Origin: Bathynomus jamesi | Taxonomy: Eukaryota; Arthropoda; Malacostraca; Isopoda; Cirolanidae | Direction: 5' to 3' | NCBI GenBank assembly: GCA_023014485.1 | Contig: JAJOZX010002360.1 | Location: forward strand, 1 to 64,000 | Length of the DNA: 64,000 bases | Shown here: one piece after another, positions 1 to 9,972 of the stretch | Numbering within the stretch: position 1 is the stretch's first letter | Layout: every line of letters starts with the position of its first letter | Translations under genes and position numbers: made by a program | Notes under the pieces: model-generated | What the model was told of the DNA's origin: nothing | Databases searched by the model: none | What the model saw: the letters and a program-made list of their open reading frames with translations, nothing else

Positions 1-1185
1 CTCGATGGTATGGGCACTCCCCCTCCATCCGTTATACCGTCTCTTTCAGTGGTGTTGCACCTTGGGAGAGCACCCCTGTTGCGTGCTGTAGGCGTTGCCC
101 CGTTCGCAGGGACCGAGTCGGACTCTGCCTTGCTTCGGTCTCTGTTCCTTCAGCATGCGTCTGTGTCACTCTGCATGTGTTGCGATCTTCACGGATGGCT
201 CGAGGTCGTCGGGGGGCGTTGGATCCGCGGCTGTTCCCCAGTCGTCTGTCCTTGCTCCCCGATGTACCCGTCTCCCTGGGAGGCTTCCGTTTTTACGGCG
301 GAGCTCTATGCCATTCTGAGCGCTCTGGAGGTGGTGCGGGAGCATCCGGATGGGTCGTTCGTCATCCATTCGGATTCCCGCAGTGCCCTGGATGGCCTGG
401 AGTGTTTTGACTCTGTCCACCCGCTGGTCCGACGAATCCAGCTACTGTACCATACTCTTGTCGCTTTCGGTGGCAAGGAGGTGGTATTTTGCTGGGTCCC
501 AGCACATGTTAACGTGGCTGGAAATGAGGCTGCCGATCGAGCTGCCCGTTCCGCGTGCCGACTGCAGGTTTCACCTGTGTCCCTCCCTTTTTCTGATTAT
601 ATCCCTGGCTTCCGTAGGTTTTTGCGCTCCCGGTGGCAGAGTCGCTGGGATGGCGCTACGGATAACAAACTTTGCAAGATTAAACCCAAGTTGGGATGTT
701 GGGCCTCTTCCTTCCATCGGTCGCGCCATAAGGAGGTGGCTCTGGCCGCCTCCGTATTGGCCAACCCACCTGACCCATGGCTATTTGATGCCGGGGATCG
801 GGTGCCCCGATGTCCCAATTGTGACGTCCTACTTACAGTTGCCCACCTCCTGGTGGAGTGTCCGCTTTAACTCTGCGCTGTGCGCAGAGTATTTTCCCTT
901 TTTGGAGAGCGTCGGGCTTTGTGGTAGGCTTGGCGCTCTTCTGTCTGAAGGTCCCTACTTTTCGATAACGGGTTGTTCTCCTTCCTCTTTCGCTCCCGAC
1001 TTCTTTACCGGCTGTGACCCCACTATGATTTTTGCTTTTCCCCCACCTCCTCCTCCTCCTCCCCCGTCTATTGTTCATTTCCATTAGTTGTTCCATACTC
1101 TTCGTTCTGTGTTCGCTCTGCTATCCACCTTTCTTTTGGTGGCCATGAGCGGTCATTCTTTGAAAAAAAAAAAAAAAAAAAAAAT
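1..1185 (+). pseudogene. 3' end of a non-LTR retrotransposon (RNase H-bearing LINE)
   Basis: The segment encodes the end of a LINE ORF2. An RNase H-like domain is readable: an FTDGS start near 190-240, TAELYAI near 297, HSDSRSALDG near 366 and WVPAHVNVAGNEAADRAA near 497-546. A terminal cysteine cluster (CPNC then H-x3-ECPL) lies at about 813-868, ahead of a stop at 868-870. The reading frame changes twice: frame 3 at 3-90, frame 2 around 150-270, then frame 1. The copy is therefore a pseudogene. The 3' UTR runs to an A-tract at about 1164-1184, as expected for a poly(A)-primed LINE. RNase H plus this C-terminal motif is typical of the I/Jockey/R1-like group; I cannot fix the clade. The 5' part lies outside the window. 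Confidence 0.85.
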
Positions 1186-1227
1186 AGATAGATAGATAGA
1201 TAGATAGATAATTTTTTTTTTTTTTTT
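1185..1227. repeat. (GATA)n microsatellite followed by a T-run
   Basis: About six GATA units follow the LINE poly(A) tail directly and are followed by about 17 T. The repeat may have grown out of the LINE tail. Confidence 0.9.
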
Positions 1228-1236
1228 CAGTATTTT

Positions 1237-1414
1237 TTTTAAAACTAACGAAAATATCACGACTTAACCTAACCAATTATCAAGGCGTACAGTTGATCTA
1301 TTATTAATTATAACATTGTTTGTTTCTGGAATAGTATTTACTATTTACTAATAGATCAACTGTACGCTCTTGATAATTGTTAGGTTAAGTCGTGATATTT
1401 TCATTAGTTTTAAC
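1237..1414. repeat. Palindromic repeat, copy 1
   Basis: The left arm reads from AACTAACGAAAATATCACG through CTTAACCTAACCAAT to TACAGTTGATCTA. The right arm is its reverse complement, separated by about 45 bases. The same arm recurs near 2625, 3455, 3930, 4260, 4490, 4650 and 53412, so this is a dispersed family. It has no coding capacity and behaves like a foldback or MITE-type element. Confidence 0.85.
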
Positions 1415-1472
1415 AAAAATATTCTCAAATAAATTATATGAAAAACGGTACACAAACTGGAAAAGGTATATA

Positions 1473-1476
<4 letters not shown>

Positions 1477-1509
<33 letters not shown>

Positions 1510-1517
1510 TATATAAG
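1477..1517. repeat. (AT)n microsatellite
   Basis: Uninterrupted AT dinucleotides with one flaw at the right end. Confidence 0.95.
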
Positions 1518-2245
1518 AAAGAACATTAAATTAGTGTTCCACCGGTTTCCTTTAAGTGGGAAAAAAATGAATTGTATGGTTTAGGAAGTGTAAGAGAACA
1601 GAACGTAGAAAAATACTGACCAAATCATCATTAATATGTGCTGAACATTTTAAAGAATCAAATTTTGAACGCGATTTAAAATTAAGGTGGATTAACTAAT
1701 TTATCTTTATGTAGGTGATTATTTGAAGAGACAGTTTCGTCACTTAAATTGCCATTGATAAGTCTGGGATCCAAGGCTAAAAGAAATCCTAGACCACCGC
1801 GCCTAAAGTACCAAGGTAAGGGGCAAGGACAGGTAGGCTAGGCCTACGGCACAACTGTGGGTCTACTAATATAACGCCTTTCGTAAAAATTAAGCTACTT
1901 CGGCCTATCGAGGTTATCCAAATCAGCTAAATGATCTAAATCAATATTTTGTGATCAAATTTTGCAAACTATAATTTCAAGTCGACTAATTATCCCACCT
2001 AAGCCTATAGGTCTACTATACTATTTTCTGGTAGGTCCTAGTTTTAATCACTGGCGCTTGAGCGCACATATTATGTATGCAAGTTAGGCCACCTAAGTAG
2101 TGTAACCTAGACAAAGGCTAGTGTAATGCGTTGCCTAAGGATTTTATTAGAATTTTAGGCCTATTATATTGTACGCTGCGGCTATTTAGCCATTACTGGT
2201 CAGATAGCCTTCCAAGCTATTTGACCAGCACTGGCTAAATAGTCT
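1518..2245. other. No gene recognised
   Basis: AT-rich sequence without a supported ORF, RNA or terminal repeat. Short words such as TAGGCCTA recur, but I see no structure. Confidence 0.5.
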
Positions 2246-2440
2246 CCCAGGCTATTTAGCCAGCAGTCCTGTGCACATATAGACTGTTTTTGTGAGCTTT
2301 GTATTGTTTTTAAAAACAGTGTCATAAAAAATTTGGTAAATTTTTGTAAGTGTACATTACAGGCTTTGTAAATCAAAACTGTTTTTTTCTGATGGTTTTT
2401 GATGCGGTTTGAACGAAGGTTAATTTCGTTCAAACATCAT
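2246..2440. repeat. Left arm of a long-range inverted repeat
   Basis: GGCTATTTAGCCAGCAGTCC followed by GTGCACATATA and GAGCTTTGTATT reappears as an inverted, diverged copy at about 4890-4992. The arms are about 2.5 kb apart and bracket the palindrome cluster. Whether they are termini of one large element or two independent copies cannot be told from one locus. Confidence 0.6.
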
Positions 2441-2473
2441 CAAAAACAATCGGAAAAACATAGTTTTAATATA

Positions 2474-2496
2474 TAACCTAACCTAACCTAACCTAA
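2474..2496. repeat. Short (CCTAA)n run
   Basis: Four to five CCTAA units, the arthropod telomere-type motif (TTAGG on the other strand). The surrounding repeats also carry CTTAACCTAACC, so this is probably an interstitial run within that family and not a telomere. Confidence 0.7.
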
Positions 2497-2624
2497 AATT
2501 CCAAAATTCCTCAAAAGCCGGTAATATACGTTTGTAAAAAAAATATAAAAAAATTTTGGTACTTTCTTTTTATCCCGGACCCCAGACTTTTTTTAACACT
2601 TGCTAATCAAGATATTCAAAATGC

Positions 2625-2697
2625 TAGGTTAGGTTTAGTCGTGATATTTTTGTTAAAACTAACGAAAATATTACAACTTAACCTAACCAATCATCAA
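2625..2697. repeat. Palindromic repeat, copy 2, truncated by a Helitron
   Basis: GTTAGGTTTAGTCGTGATATTTT, a short loop, then its inverse up to CCAATCATCA. The copy stops exactly where the Helitron 5' terminus begins (2698), so the Helitron inserted into it. Confidence 0.7.
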
Positions 2698-3181
2698 TCT
2701 ATACTATAATAAGAGAGCTGTCCGTCTGTCTGTCTGTCCGTGCGTCACACTTTCAGAAATTGTTAGAAAAAATTGAGAAAAAAAATCTATACTATAATAA
2801 GAGAGCTGTCCGTCCGTCTGTCTGTCCGTCACACTTTCAGAAATTGTTAGAAAAAATTGTGAGAAAAAAAATTCAGAAATTGTAAAAAAAATTCAGAGAT
2901 TGTATTACGGCGGCAATGTGAAGCTCAAGATTTTCATGACTGTTCTTTTCTGTAGTTTAGCAATGGGGGAAGGGTGGGGGGAAGGGTGGGGTGGGCGGAA
3001 GGGTGGGGGTAATGGGGGAGGGGGTTAGCCCCCAAGTTGTATGAATGGGGGTGAGGAGGTTTTGGGAGATACCAGATTCAGAAATGTTGACACAATGTGA
3101 AGCTCAAAATTTTCACGGCTGGGTTCTTTTTTTGTAGTTTAGCCTGTCTAACCGTCAGCGAAGTGACGGGTACTGTACTAG
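2698..3181 (+). mobile_element. Non-autonomous Helitron with duplicated 5' end
   Basis: The 5' terminus is A|TCTATACTATAATAAGAG at 2698 and recurs as a second 5' terminus at 2786, about 88 bases later. The 3' terminus shows the diagnostic hairpin CCGTCA-GCGAAG-TGACGG (3152-3169), an eight-base spacer, then CTAG at 3178-3181 followed by T at 3182. TC at the 5' end, a hairpin plus CTRR at the 3' end and insertion between A and T are the hallmarks of Helitrons, which are rolling-circle transposons. No Rep/helicase is present, so the element depends on another copy. The interior holds GTCTGTCTGTC repeats and a G-rich block at 2965-3020. Confidence 0.85.
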
Positions 3182-3182
3182 T

Positions 3183-3200
3183 ATATATATATATATATAA
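3183..3200. repeat. (TA)n microsatellite at the Helitron 3' junction
   Basis: Nine TA units begin at the T that follows CTAG; AT-rich targets are usual for Helitrons. Confidence 0.85.
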
Positions 3201-3224
3201 TTTGGTTCTACATAATTTAGGACT

Positions 3225-3795
3225 GTCACAGGATCTTTTCCGTTCTACTCCAGCAACAATTTCTAGTGTAGTTTTACTTGCTGAATTCAATAATATATAT
3301 TTTATTTTGGAGAAAGTATTCGTGCTTTAATTAGTTATGGTTATAATTATTAATTTTTTTCTCTTTTGTAGATATTGTTGTGGATGATAAATGGAATTTC
3401 ATAAACATAGTTAAGGAGATAACGTTCTATCCCAGCCTTCTTTAGTTAATCTTATAAGGCTAACTAACGAAAATATCACGACCTAACCTAACCAATCGTC
3501 AAGGGCATACAGTTGATTTAGCTAACAAAGGAACGAGAGACATTGGGGAACATCTAGAAATATGATAGATTCTTATTTATGTGAATTTCTGTGGAGGAGA
3601 AGACAAAAAGGAAAGGACATTTTTATTGAAAAATCTCTACTTTTAAATAAAATAAACGGACTATAACTCTTTTGTTATTAATTTCTCCAAAATAAGATAT
3701 ATATTATTGAATTCAGCGAGTAAAACTACAGTAGAAAATAATATATAATTTCATTTTTTGTTGCTGGGGTAGAACGGAAAAAAGCCCTGTCACAT
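3225..3795. repeat. Inverted repeat pair enclosing a palindromic repeat half
   Basis: The left arm (about 3225-3320) reads GTCACAGGATC, CCGTTCTACTCCAGCAACAA, TTACTTGCTGAATTCAATA, TTTTGGAGAAA. The right arm (about 3680-3790) is its reverse complement with small changes. Between them lie 3455-3520 (palindromic repeat half, copy 3) and otherwise nothing recognisable. The structure resembles a diverged foldback element without coding capacity. Confidence 0.65.
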
Positions 3796-3867
3796 TATTA
3801 GTTAGAATTTAGGACCGTAAAAGCGAGGATATCCTGGGGTCGGGGACAACAAGAGAGTACCAAAAAT

Positions 3868-4175
3868 TTTTTTTGGCGATATCCTATCGTGGTGTCCCAA
3901 ATTATTCAACCAACGAGTTAGGTCAACTGTACGCTGTACGCCCTTGACGATTAGTTAGGTTAAGTCGTGATATTTTCTTAAAACTAACGTAAATATCATG
4001 GCTTAACCTAACCAATCGTCAAGGGCTTACAGTTGACCGAACCAGGCATTCCATTAACCTAATTAACATAAACAAGTAATTTGAAAGTGTTGGAGTGTCG
4101 TTTATTTTTGGTTGGTTGAATATTTTGGGACACCAAAACAGGATATCGCCAAAAAAAAATTTTTACAATGCTAAA
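3868..4175. repeat. Palindromic repeat, copy 4, extended arms
   Basis: GGCGATATCCT, GGTGTCCCAAAT, TTCAACCAAC and GTTAGGTCAACTGTACGC run to GTCGTGATATTTTCT. The sequence then runs back as the inverse to GATATCGCC near 4150. The central 3925-4040 part is the shared family arm; the outer arms are specific to this copy. Confidence 0.75.
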
Positions 4176-4190
4176 CTGTGATTCTACCAT

Positions 4191-4878
4191 AAAATTTCTT
4201 AATTTTAAATTTAATTTGTTTTAGGTTTTGAAGAGGCGTAATAACTGAATGCCCGGTTAGGTCAACTGTATGCCCTTGACGATTGGTTAGGTACAGTATA
4301 TCAGTTATATACTGTATATGCGGTAGCTATAACTGACACACGTTTTTAGTAAAAGTTGCTTAAAATTAATAAACCTACGTGAAAATTACTGACTACCCGG
4401 TTAGGTCAACTGTGTACGCCCTTGACGATTGGTTCGGTTGGTGTTCCACTTTCCCGCGTTAAATTAATTTATGGTTAAATGAATGCCTGGTTAGGTCAAC
4501 TGTACGCTCTTGACGATTGGTTAGGTTAAGTTGTGATATTTTGTTAAAACTAACAAAAATATCACAACTTAACCTAACCAATTGTCAAGAGCGTACAGTT
4601 GACCTAACCAGGCATTCATTTAACCGTAAATTAACTTAACGCGGGAAAGTGGTTAGGTTAAGTTGTGATATTTTGTTAAAACTAACAAAATATCACAACT
4701 TAACCTAACCAATCGTCAAGAGCGTACAGTTGACCTAACCAGGCATTCATTTAACCGTAAATTAACTTAACGCGGGAAAGTGGAAGAACACCGTACAGTT
4801 AACCTAACCTGGCATTCACTTATTACGGCACTTCAAAACCTGAAATAAATTGTTAAACTTAAAATTAAGAAATTTTAT
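4191..4878. repeat. Nested palindrome with internal tandem duplication, copy 5
   Basis: The outer arms (about 4191-4262 and 4808-4878) are reverse complements, e.g. AAATTTCTTAATTTTAA and GGTTTTGAAG against the right end. Inside, 4446-4652 is an almost perfect palindrome running from CCACTTTCCCGCGTTAA through GGTTAGGTCAACTGTACGC to AACGCGGGAAAGTGG. Its right part is repeated head-to-tail at 4653-4783 (about 131 bp). No ORF. A cruciform of this size should be unstable, so recent origin or assembly error are both possible. Confidence 0.75.
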
Positions 4879-4884
4879 TTATTT

Positions 4885-4995
4885 TATTATTAACGTAAAT
4901 GTAGATGAAGATTATAGCAAATTTTTAAAAATACAAAGCTCAAAGAAGTCTACAGTGTGTATATGTGCACCGGACTGCTGGCTAAATAGCCACAG
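4885..4995. repeat. Right arm of the long-range inverted repeat
   Basis: ATACAAAGCTC, TATATGTGCAC and GACTGCTGGCTAAATAGCC are the reverse complement of the 2246-2300 segment. Confidence 0.6.
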
Positions 4996-5102
4996 CGTTA
5001 TATTGTATTATGTACAAGGATTAAGATTTCATATTGATATTGAATAGGTTAGGTTAGGTATGCCCATGTAGTCAGACAGAGGTACAGTAGGTTAAAGGGT
5101 CA

Positions 5103-6033
5103 TTGACACTCAGTGTTGGGCAGTAAAGCGTTAATCCGATAACAGTTAATTAACGAAGTTAACTTTTTTTAACGGACTATTAACGGAAGTTAATTTCCAT
5201 TTATCGTTATCGGACCAGTTAACTTCCGATAACTCGATATTTAGTCTGTTAAAGTCCGTTAACACGTTAACTGCGAGGAGTCATTCACGGAAGATCACCG
5301 CTCCGCGAATGAATTCGGCCGGTGGCTCAAGTACCAGTGTCAAGCAGAAGGCCAAGAGACTTGTCGACACTTGGCTGGACACTGATGGGAAGGTAGACAT
5401 GGCCGACTCTGACTTCATGGGGGAGCAGATCTTCATCAACCTCTTCCTGAAGTACAATACGCCAATTCCGTCCTCTGCCGCAGTGGAACGGCTCTTCTCT
5501 CTCGGCAAGGACATCCTGAGACCCAAGAGGTCAAGACTGGCAGTTGGGCCTAACTTTGAGAAGTTGGTCTTTCTGAAGGGCAACCAGCACATTGTGTCAT
5601 AGTCTTTAATAAATGTGCCTAAAATTTAATTTTACCTTTCAGTTCCCGCCATAATAATTCTCTGGTAAATTAAAATTTAGTTAATGGTTAGTGGTTACAA
5701 GGGTTTCAAAACATGTAATCAGTACATTTTTTATTAAAAATAAAAAAAAAAAGTTATTAAGCAAAAAGTTGCAAAACGATAAAATACAGTTAAATACCTA
5801 TTTATTGTTGGATTTTGCATAAATAAACATTTTCTATGGGTTTTAAAGCTTTTTTCCTTGATTTTTTTAAATGTCAGTAAAGAAATAGTTATCGTTAACG
5901 GATTATCGTTAACTTCCGTTAACTTTGTAGTAAAATTATTGGATTAACGTTATCGGAGTTAAAAATTGGGGTTAACGGATTATCGTTATCGAAGTTAACT
6001 TTTTGGTTAACGGTGCCCACCACTGTTGACACT
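5103..6033. mobile_element. hAT transposon deletion derivative with 8-bp TSD
   Basis: The element proper is 5111-6025. It begins CAGTGTTGGGCA and ends TGCCCACCACTG, inverted with one mismatch. It is flanked on both sides by TTGACACT (5103-5110 and 6026-6033), the 8-bp target duplication of hAT elements. Inner terminal regions are built of GTTAACGG/TTATCGTTA words in inverted orientation. Only the last part of a transposase remains. Confidence 0.92.
5309..5602 (+). pseudogene. hAT transposase C-terminal fragment (dimerisation domain)
   Basis: A 97-residue ORF contains the hAT C-terminal signature: [20 protein letters not shown], then [12 protein letters not shown] and [10 protein letters not shown]. 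In full-length hAT transposases this segment closes the RNase H-like catalytic fold and mediates dimerisation. The N-terminal zinc finger and the catalytic acidic residues are absent, so it cannot transpose. It lies inside the 5111-6025 element in the expected orientation. The ORF's ATG is probably not a real start; translation would have entered from deleted upstream sequence. Confidence 0.85.
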
Positions 6034-6100
6034 ACAAATCACAATCGTCGCCATCCACTTGAGGTTAGTCTTAAGATGTCATCGCCTGAATAATCTTAAG

Positions 6101-7095
6101 ATGTCATCTAGGGATGTACCGATATCGCTTTTTAGGCGATACCGGTAATTAAAAACAGTATCGGCCGATAACCGATACCGATATCCAGCTAGGGTTTATT
6201 AGTTTGTCATATTTTTGTAACATATTCATAATTTATTTTCTGTGTTGAAAATTGGCAACAAAACAATAATCCTTTTCATTAAAGATGGCAACACTGCATT
6301 AGATGTCATAGTTTTGTTTGTTATACAATTGGACTGCGGGCCTATGTTGGGCTTAGTAAATGTGTTTTTAACCAGCTAGCTGGGTTAATATTGTGAGCTT
6401 ATGACTAAAAGATAGTTTTTGGTTTTCTAGGTTTTATACTATTTCTCAAAGGATTCACACTTGTCCATATCTATGTCCATATCCTGACCTATTTAAAGAT
6501 GTGTGTATTAATAACAATTTGTATATATAATATATACGAGTATATTGTATACAGGGTGTCCCGTAAGTCTGGACCCATAGGGAAAAATAATAAAATTACA
6601 AAATAGTCCAAAAATTTATTACATAATCTGTTCAAAGTGTCCGCCGTTGTGTCGCACACATAGTTGAAGACGCAATCTCCACTGCGACAGCACTTTCTGA
6701 ATCACATTCGCAGAAATTTCTTGACACGCCTCCACAATGCGTGCTTTAAGGTGGAAAATGTTCTGAAGTTTGACCTCGTACACTTTGGTTTTCAAGTGGC
6801 CCCACAAATAAAAATCATAATAAAAAATAATAAAAAAATAATAATAATAAAATAATAATAATAACATAATAAAAAATATATTAAATCCCTATGGGTCCAG
6901 ACTTACGGGACACCCTGTATATTATTACATATATATTTTATATATATGTGAAGTGAAAAACAATAAAATACTGTATTGGAAATTTCATCCTCTAAATAGT
7001 CTTTTATTCATAATTTTGGAAATATCGTACTTTTGAAATATCGGCCGATACCGATATCACCGATACCGATATATCGGTACATCCCTAATGTCATC
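6101..7095. mobile_element. Second hAT-like element with 8-bp TSD (non-autonomous)
   Basis: The element proper is 6109-7087. The terminal inverted repeats TAGGGATGTACCGATAT are perfect over 17 bases and continue as CGATACCGATA-rich sequence. The flanks ATGTCATC (6101-6108) and ATGTCATC (7088-7095) are identical. No transposase of its own; a mariner remnant is nested at 6552-6917. Confidence 0.9.
6550..6919 (-). mobile_element. Tc1/mariner deletion derivative nested in hAT
   Basis: Perfect terminal inverted repeats, CAGGGTGTCCCGTAAGTC at the left end and its complement at the right end (6552-6917), are flanked by TA at 6550-6551 and 6918-6919. On the minus strand about 60 residues of transposase C-terminus remain (about 6810-6622): FYLWGHLKTKVYEVKLQN, EACQEISANVIQKVLSQW, LCVRHNGGHFEQIM. 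This matches the end of mariner-type transposases. The two upstream catalytic aspartates are deleted. An AATAATAAT run at about 6810-6880 fills the deletion junction. Confidence 0.9.
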
Positions 7096-7942
7096 ACTTA
7101 AATTTCGAAAAAAATAACTATATGGCCGTAATCTACGTAACAATATACCACTTTTTTCAACAGTACTCTTTTTGTGCAAATACGTTATAAGCAAGTTATT
7201 GCAGGTGATGACATTACATTTCCTTAAGATTTACCCGACTTGATAACGGTCGACCGCGCTTACAAATTAATATTAATCAAAACCTATGTAATAACAAGTT
7301 ACCTAGACTCGCGGTTAAGTCGGTAAATCTCTCGCCTTGCTCTTTCGCCCACTACCTATTAATTATGTTACGAAAGCATAGGTGACCGAAATGTCTTAAA
7401 TTTGCTGTCAAATAAAAAATAATAGAAAAACTAGAGTTCGTAAATTAAGAAGCACTTTATAATTAAATATGGCGCGTGTTCAACTTTCTAATTTATATAT
7501 CAATATTTAAATTATGAGAAACAATTATGGTTGTGAAAAACCTGTATTACACGGCCGTTTGTTGTTGCTGAATCGTGCCCCGTTTAAAAACGATTGTCGG
7601 TTTGCCATCAGTCGACCACAATCGGAGTTTTAAAAATGTCAATATCTTGCCGATGAATAGCGATTAACACATTCGACGTCATGGCGGCACATTCAAATGC
7701 ATTTCTGAATTTGGCACAGATGACATATTTCGTCTTATTTTGGGTTCAGTTACTTTCATTTTAGTAATCCACAATCTGTTAGGTTAAAATAACATAATCT
7801 GATATATATAATATAGGCAGTATCTTAGATACAAATTTTGTCTTTATATCCTGTATCTTGAGTACATTTGATACAAGATACACTTCAGGAATCTCAATCC
7901 CCGCCGTCATGACTTGAAACAAAAATTACCCATCTTCCAATT
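7096..7942. other. No gene recognised
   Basis: AT-rich intergenic sequence. GTATCTTAGATACAA at about 7814-7828 recurs near 9967 and links to the palindromic repeat there. Nothing else is supported. Confidence 0.5.
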
Positions 7943-8868
7943 AATTGGAGCAGGGCCGTCTCTAGCATTTTTGGTACCCTAGACAAGATTTTTTTTGGGG
8001 CCCCCAAAGTCAGTGGTGTAGTCCGGGGGTAACGCAAGGTAACGGCTTTACCCTACTGGTTTTATTTTACTTTTAGCGTTACCCTACTGGTTTTATTTTA
8101 CTTATAGCGCTACCCTACTGGTTTTATTTTACTTTTAGCGTTACCCTACTGCGTTACCCCACTGAAGAAATTACGACTACACCACTGCCCCCAACCCCAT
8201 TAGGTGATCATTTGCCAGATATGCTTCAAAACATCTGCCTTATATACATATAATGTGATGTACTGTATGTATGTATGAGAGAGGCATAAATAGGACAGAA
8301 AACGAAATGGTTACTAATTTTTTCATTTATTTTAAAGAATATGCCTATAACTAGCATTGCACAGTAGGCCAAATTTGCATTGCCAAAATGAAAATTTTCA
8401 TTTAAAGTTAGTGTTTCTTTTGTTGTAATTTTTAAACATAATTAACACTGTACACTTTGGACAAAAACATTTTTACATTTTTAAAAACATTTCACTCAAT
8501 AAATACAAAGATTGTTTCGAATTCAATCCCTATCATATCCTTCAGAAATTTTGCCTCCCACACTTTTCGGCGCCTGAAGGATAATTCTTTTAGATGCCAT
8601 AATGTCAACTATGGTAAACCAGATTACCAGATGAAACTACCAGATTGAAATAATTCTGTGAAAGAAAATAAAGTATTTTATTTTTTAGTTTCGAAAAACA
8701 TTAAAAATAAAAAATATAAATAAATTATAAATTAATATAATAAATAAATTATTAAATTATAAATAACTTTAAACATAAAATGCGAAGGCTGATGGGGCAC
8801 CCTAACCGCCGCGGGGCCCCTAGGCAATCGTCTATTTTGCCTATTGGAAGAAACGGCCTGAATTGGAG
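7943..8868. mobile_element. hAT deletion derivative of the ZMYM1-like family, with TSD
   Basis: The element proper is 7951-8860, starting CAGGGCCGTCTCTAGC and ending GGAAGAAACGGCCTG. The flanks AATTGGAG (7943-7950 and 8861-8868) are identical. About 8230-8562, read on the minus strand, matches the 3' end of the ZMYM1-like transposase copy and its downstream region at 19665-19875, including the last codons. This element is therefore an internally deleted relative of that transposon. The other end (about 8570-8860) is repeated at 50014-50323. Confidence 0.88.
8011..8187. mobile_element. Small hAT-type MITE with internal tandem repeats
   Basis: It is bounded by CAGTGGTGTAGTC and GACTACACCACTG and inserted in the GGGGCCCCCAACCCC terminal region of the host hAT; compare the uninterrupted 13269-13290. 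The inside holds three to four copies of a unit of about 34 bp, TACCCTACTGGTTTTATTTT. The direct repeat (CCCCCAA on both sides) is imperfect because AGT intervenes on the left. Confidence 0.75.
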
Positions 8869-9700
8869 TGCCAAATGTTGATATAGTTAATCTCGAGGAG
8901 TGAACTACTGCGCAACCGCAATTATTATTGTGTGAACCACAGTGACGTAGGCAGTATTACCATAAATGTCGCTGTGGTCGAAACTCCATATTTTTTCAGT
9001 ACATATTTTACTCTAAATAACTGGAAAAAGATGCCTGTTTCTTCTACCGGCTCGACCGTTATCCTGAATTAATAATTAATTCAGTGGTGTAGACAAGGGG
9101 GGACATAGGAAGATAATTGCCCCTAAAAATTCTAGCTTGCTCACCCCCTACCCCAGAAAAATTGCCGATGTCAAACAAATTGTTAAATAATTGTAAAAAT
9201 ACGATATTTAAAACTAGCTGTAACAATTAATTATAATATACAGAACTATAAGTTCGTTACATTTATTACATTTACAATATTCATACTGAAAGGTCAGTAT
9301 TACCGCGTCCCCACGAACCCCTGAACGATAATTATCTTGCTCCTCCAAATTCAGAAGTCTAGTTGCACGCCTAAAATTAAAAGTAGTATATGTGTTTGAA
9401 AAAGGCGCAGCGCGGGCGGCTTCGAATAAAATTTTTCCAATTTCTTGTAAGTTCTGGGCGATATTTACTTATTTGGATATGTCAATAGATTTAGGATAGT
9501 CCAAAAGAAATGCAAGAAATGAAGGAATTTTTTATATCATAAAACAGTCTAGCGTCTTATTAAATGGAACATTTTATATCATCAGCGCAAAACCTGCGAA
9601 TGTGTCTAGCGATTTCAGAATTAAATTAAGAAGGATTCTGTTATCAAAACCGGTGATAAAAAAGTGATATGTAGCTCTTTCATAATTTTTTTGTACAAAA
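8869..9700. other. No gene recognised; possible MITE end at 9086
   Basis: AT-rich sequence. CAGTGGTGTAGACAAGGGGG near 9085 looks like a hAT-MITE terminus, but I found no matching opposite end. No ORF is supported. Confidence 0.4.
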
Positions 9701-9972
9701 AAAATATTTTCGTCAGCTACAGAACTGAATTATGATTAAAATTTAAGCATCTTTGGACTGTAACATTTGCTATAATCTATACAGTGGTTTTACTTACAAA
9801 TATATAATTCGATAAAGCTTCTATATATTATTTTAAAATAAGTCGCAAATAATTTACGTTTCAATCACTTTTAATTTTCTTTAAAAAGTGAAGACCACGC
9901 AAATTACAAGGCTATATTGAAAGAGGGAGGGAGAGAGAGAATGGACAAGATTCATTTAAGAAATGTATCTTA

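Noticed and set aside
350..1087. 245-codon open frame on the plus strand
   Set aside because: It overlaps the RNase H domain in another frame, has no motif and ends in a proline run from the CCTCCT tract of the 3' UTR.
2474..2496. Telomere end
   Set aside because: Only four to five CCTAA units, within a family of dispersed repeats that contain the same word.
9085..9365. hAT MITE starting CAGTGGTGTAGAC
   Set aside because: No inverted partner or target duplication could be identified on the right.
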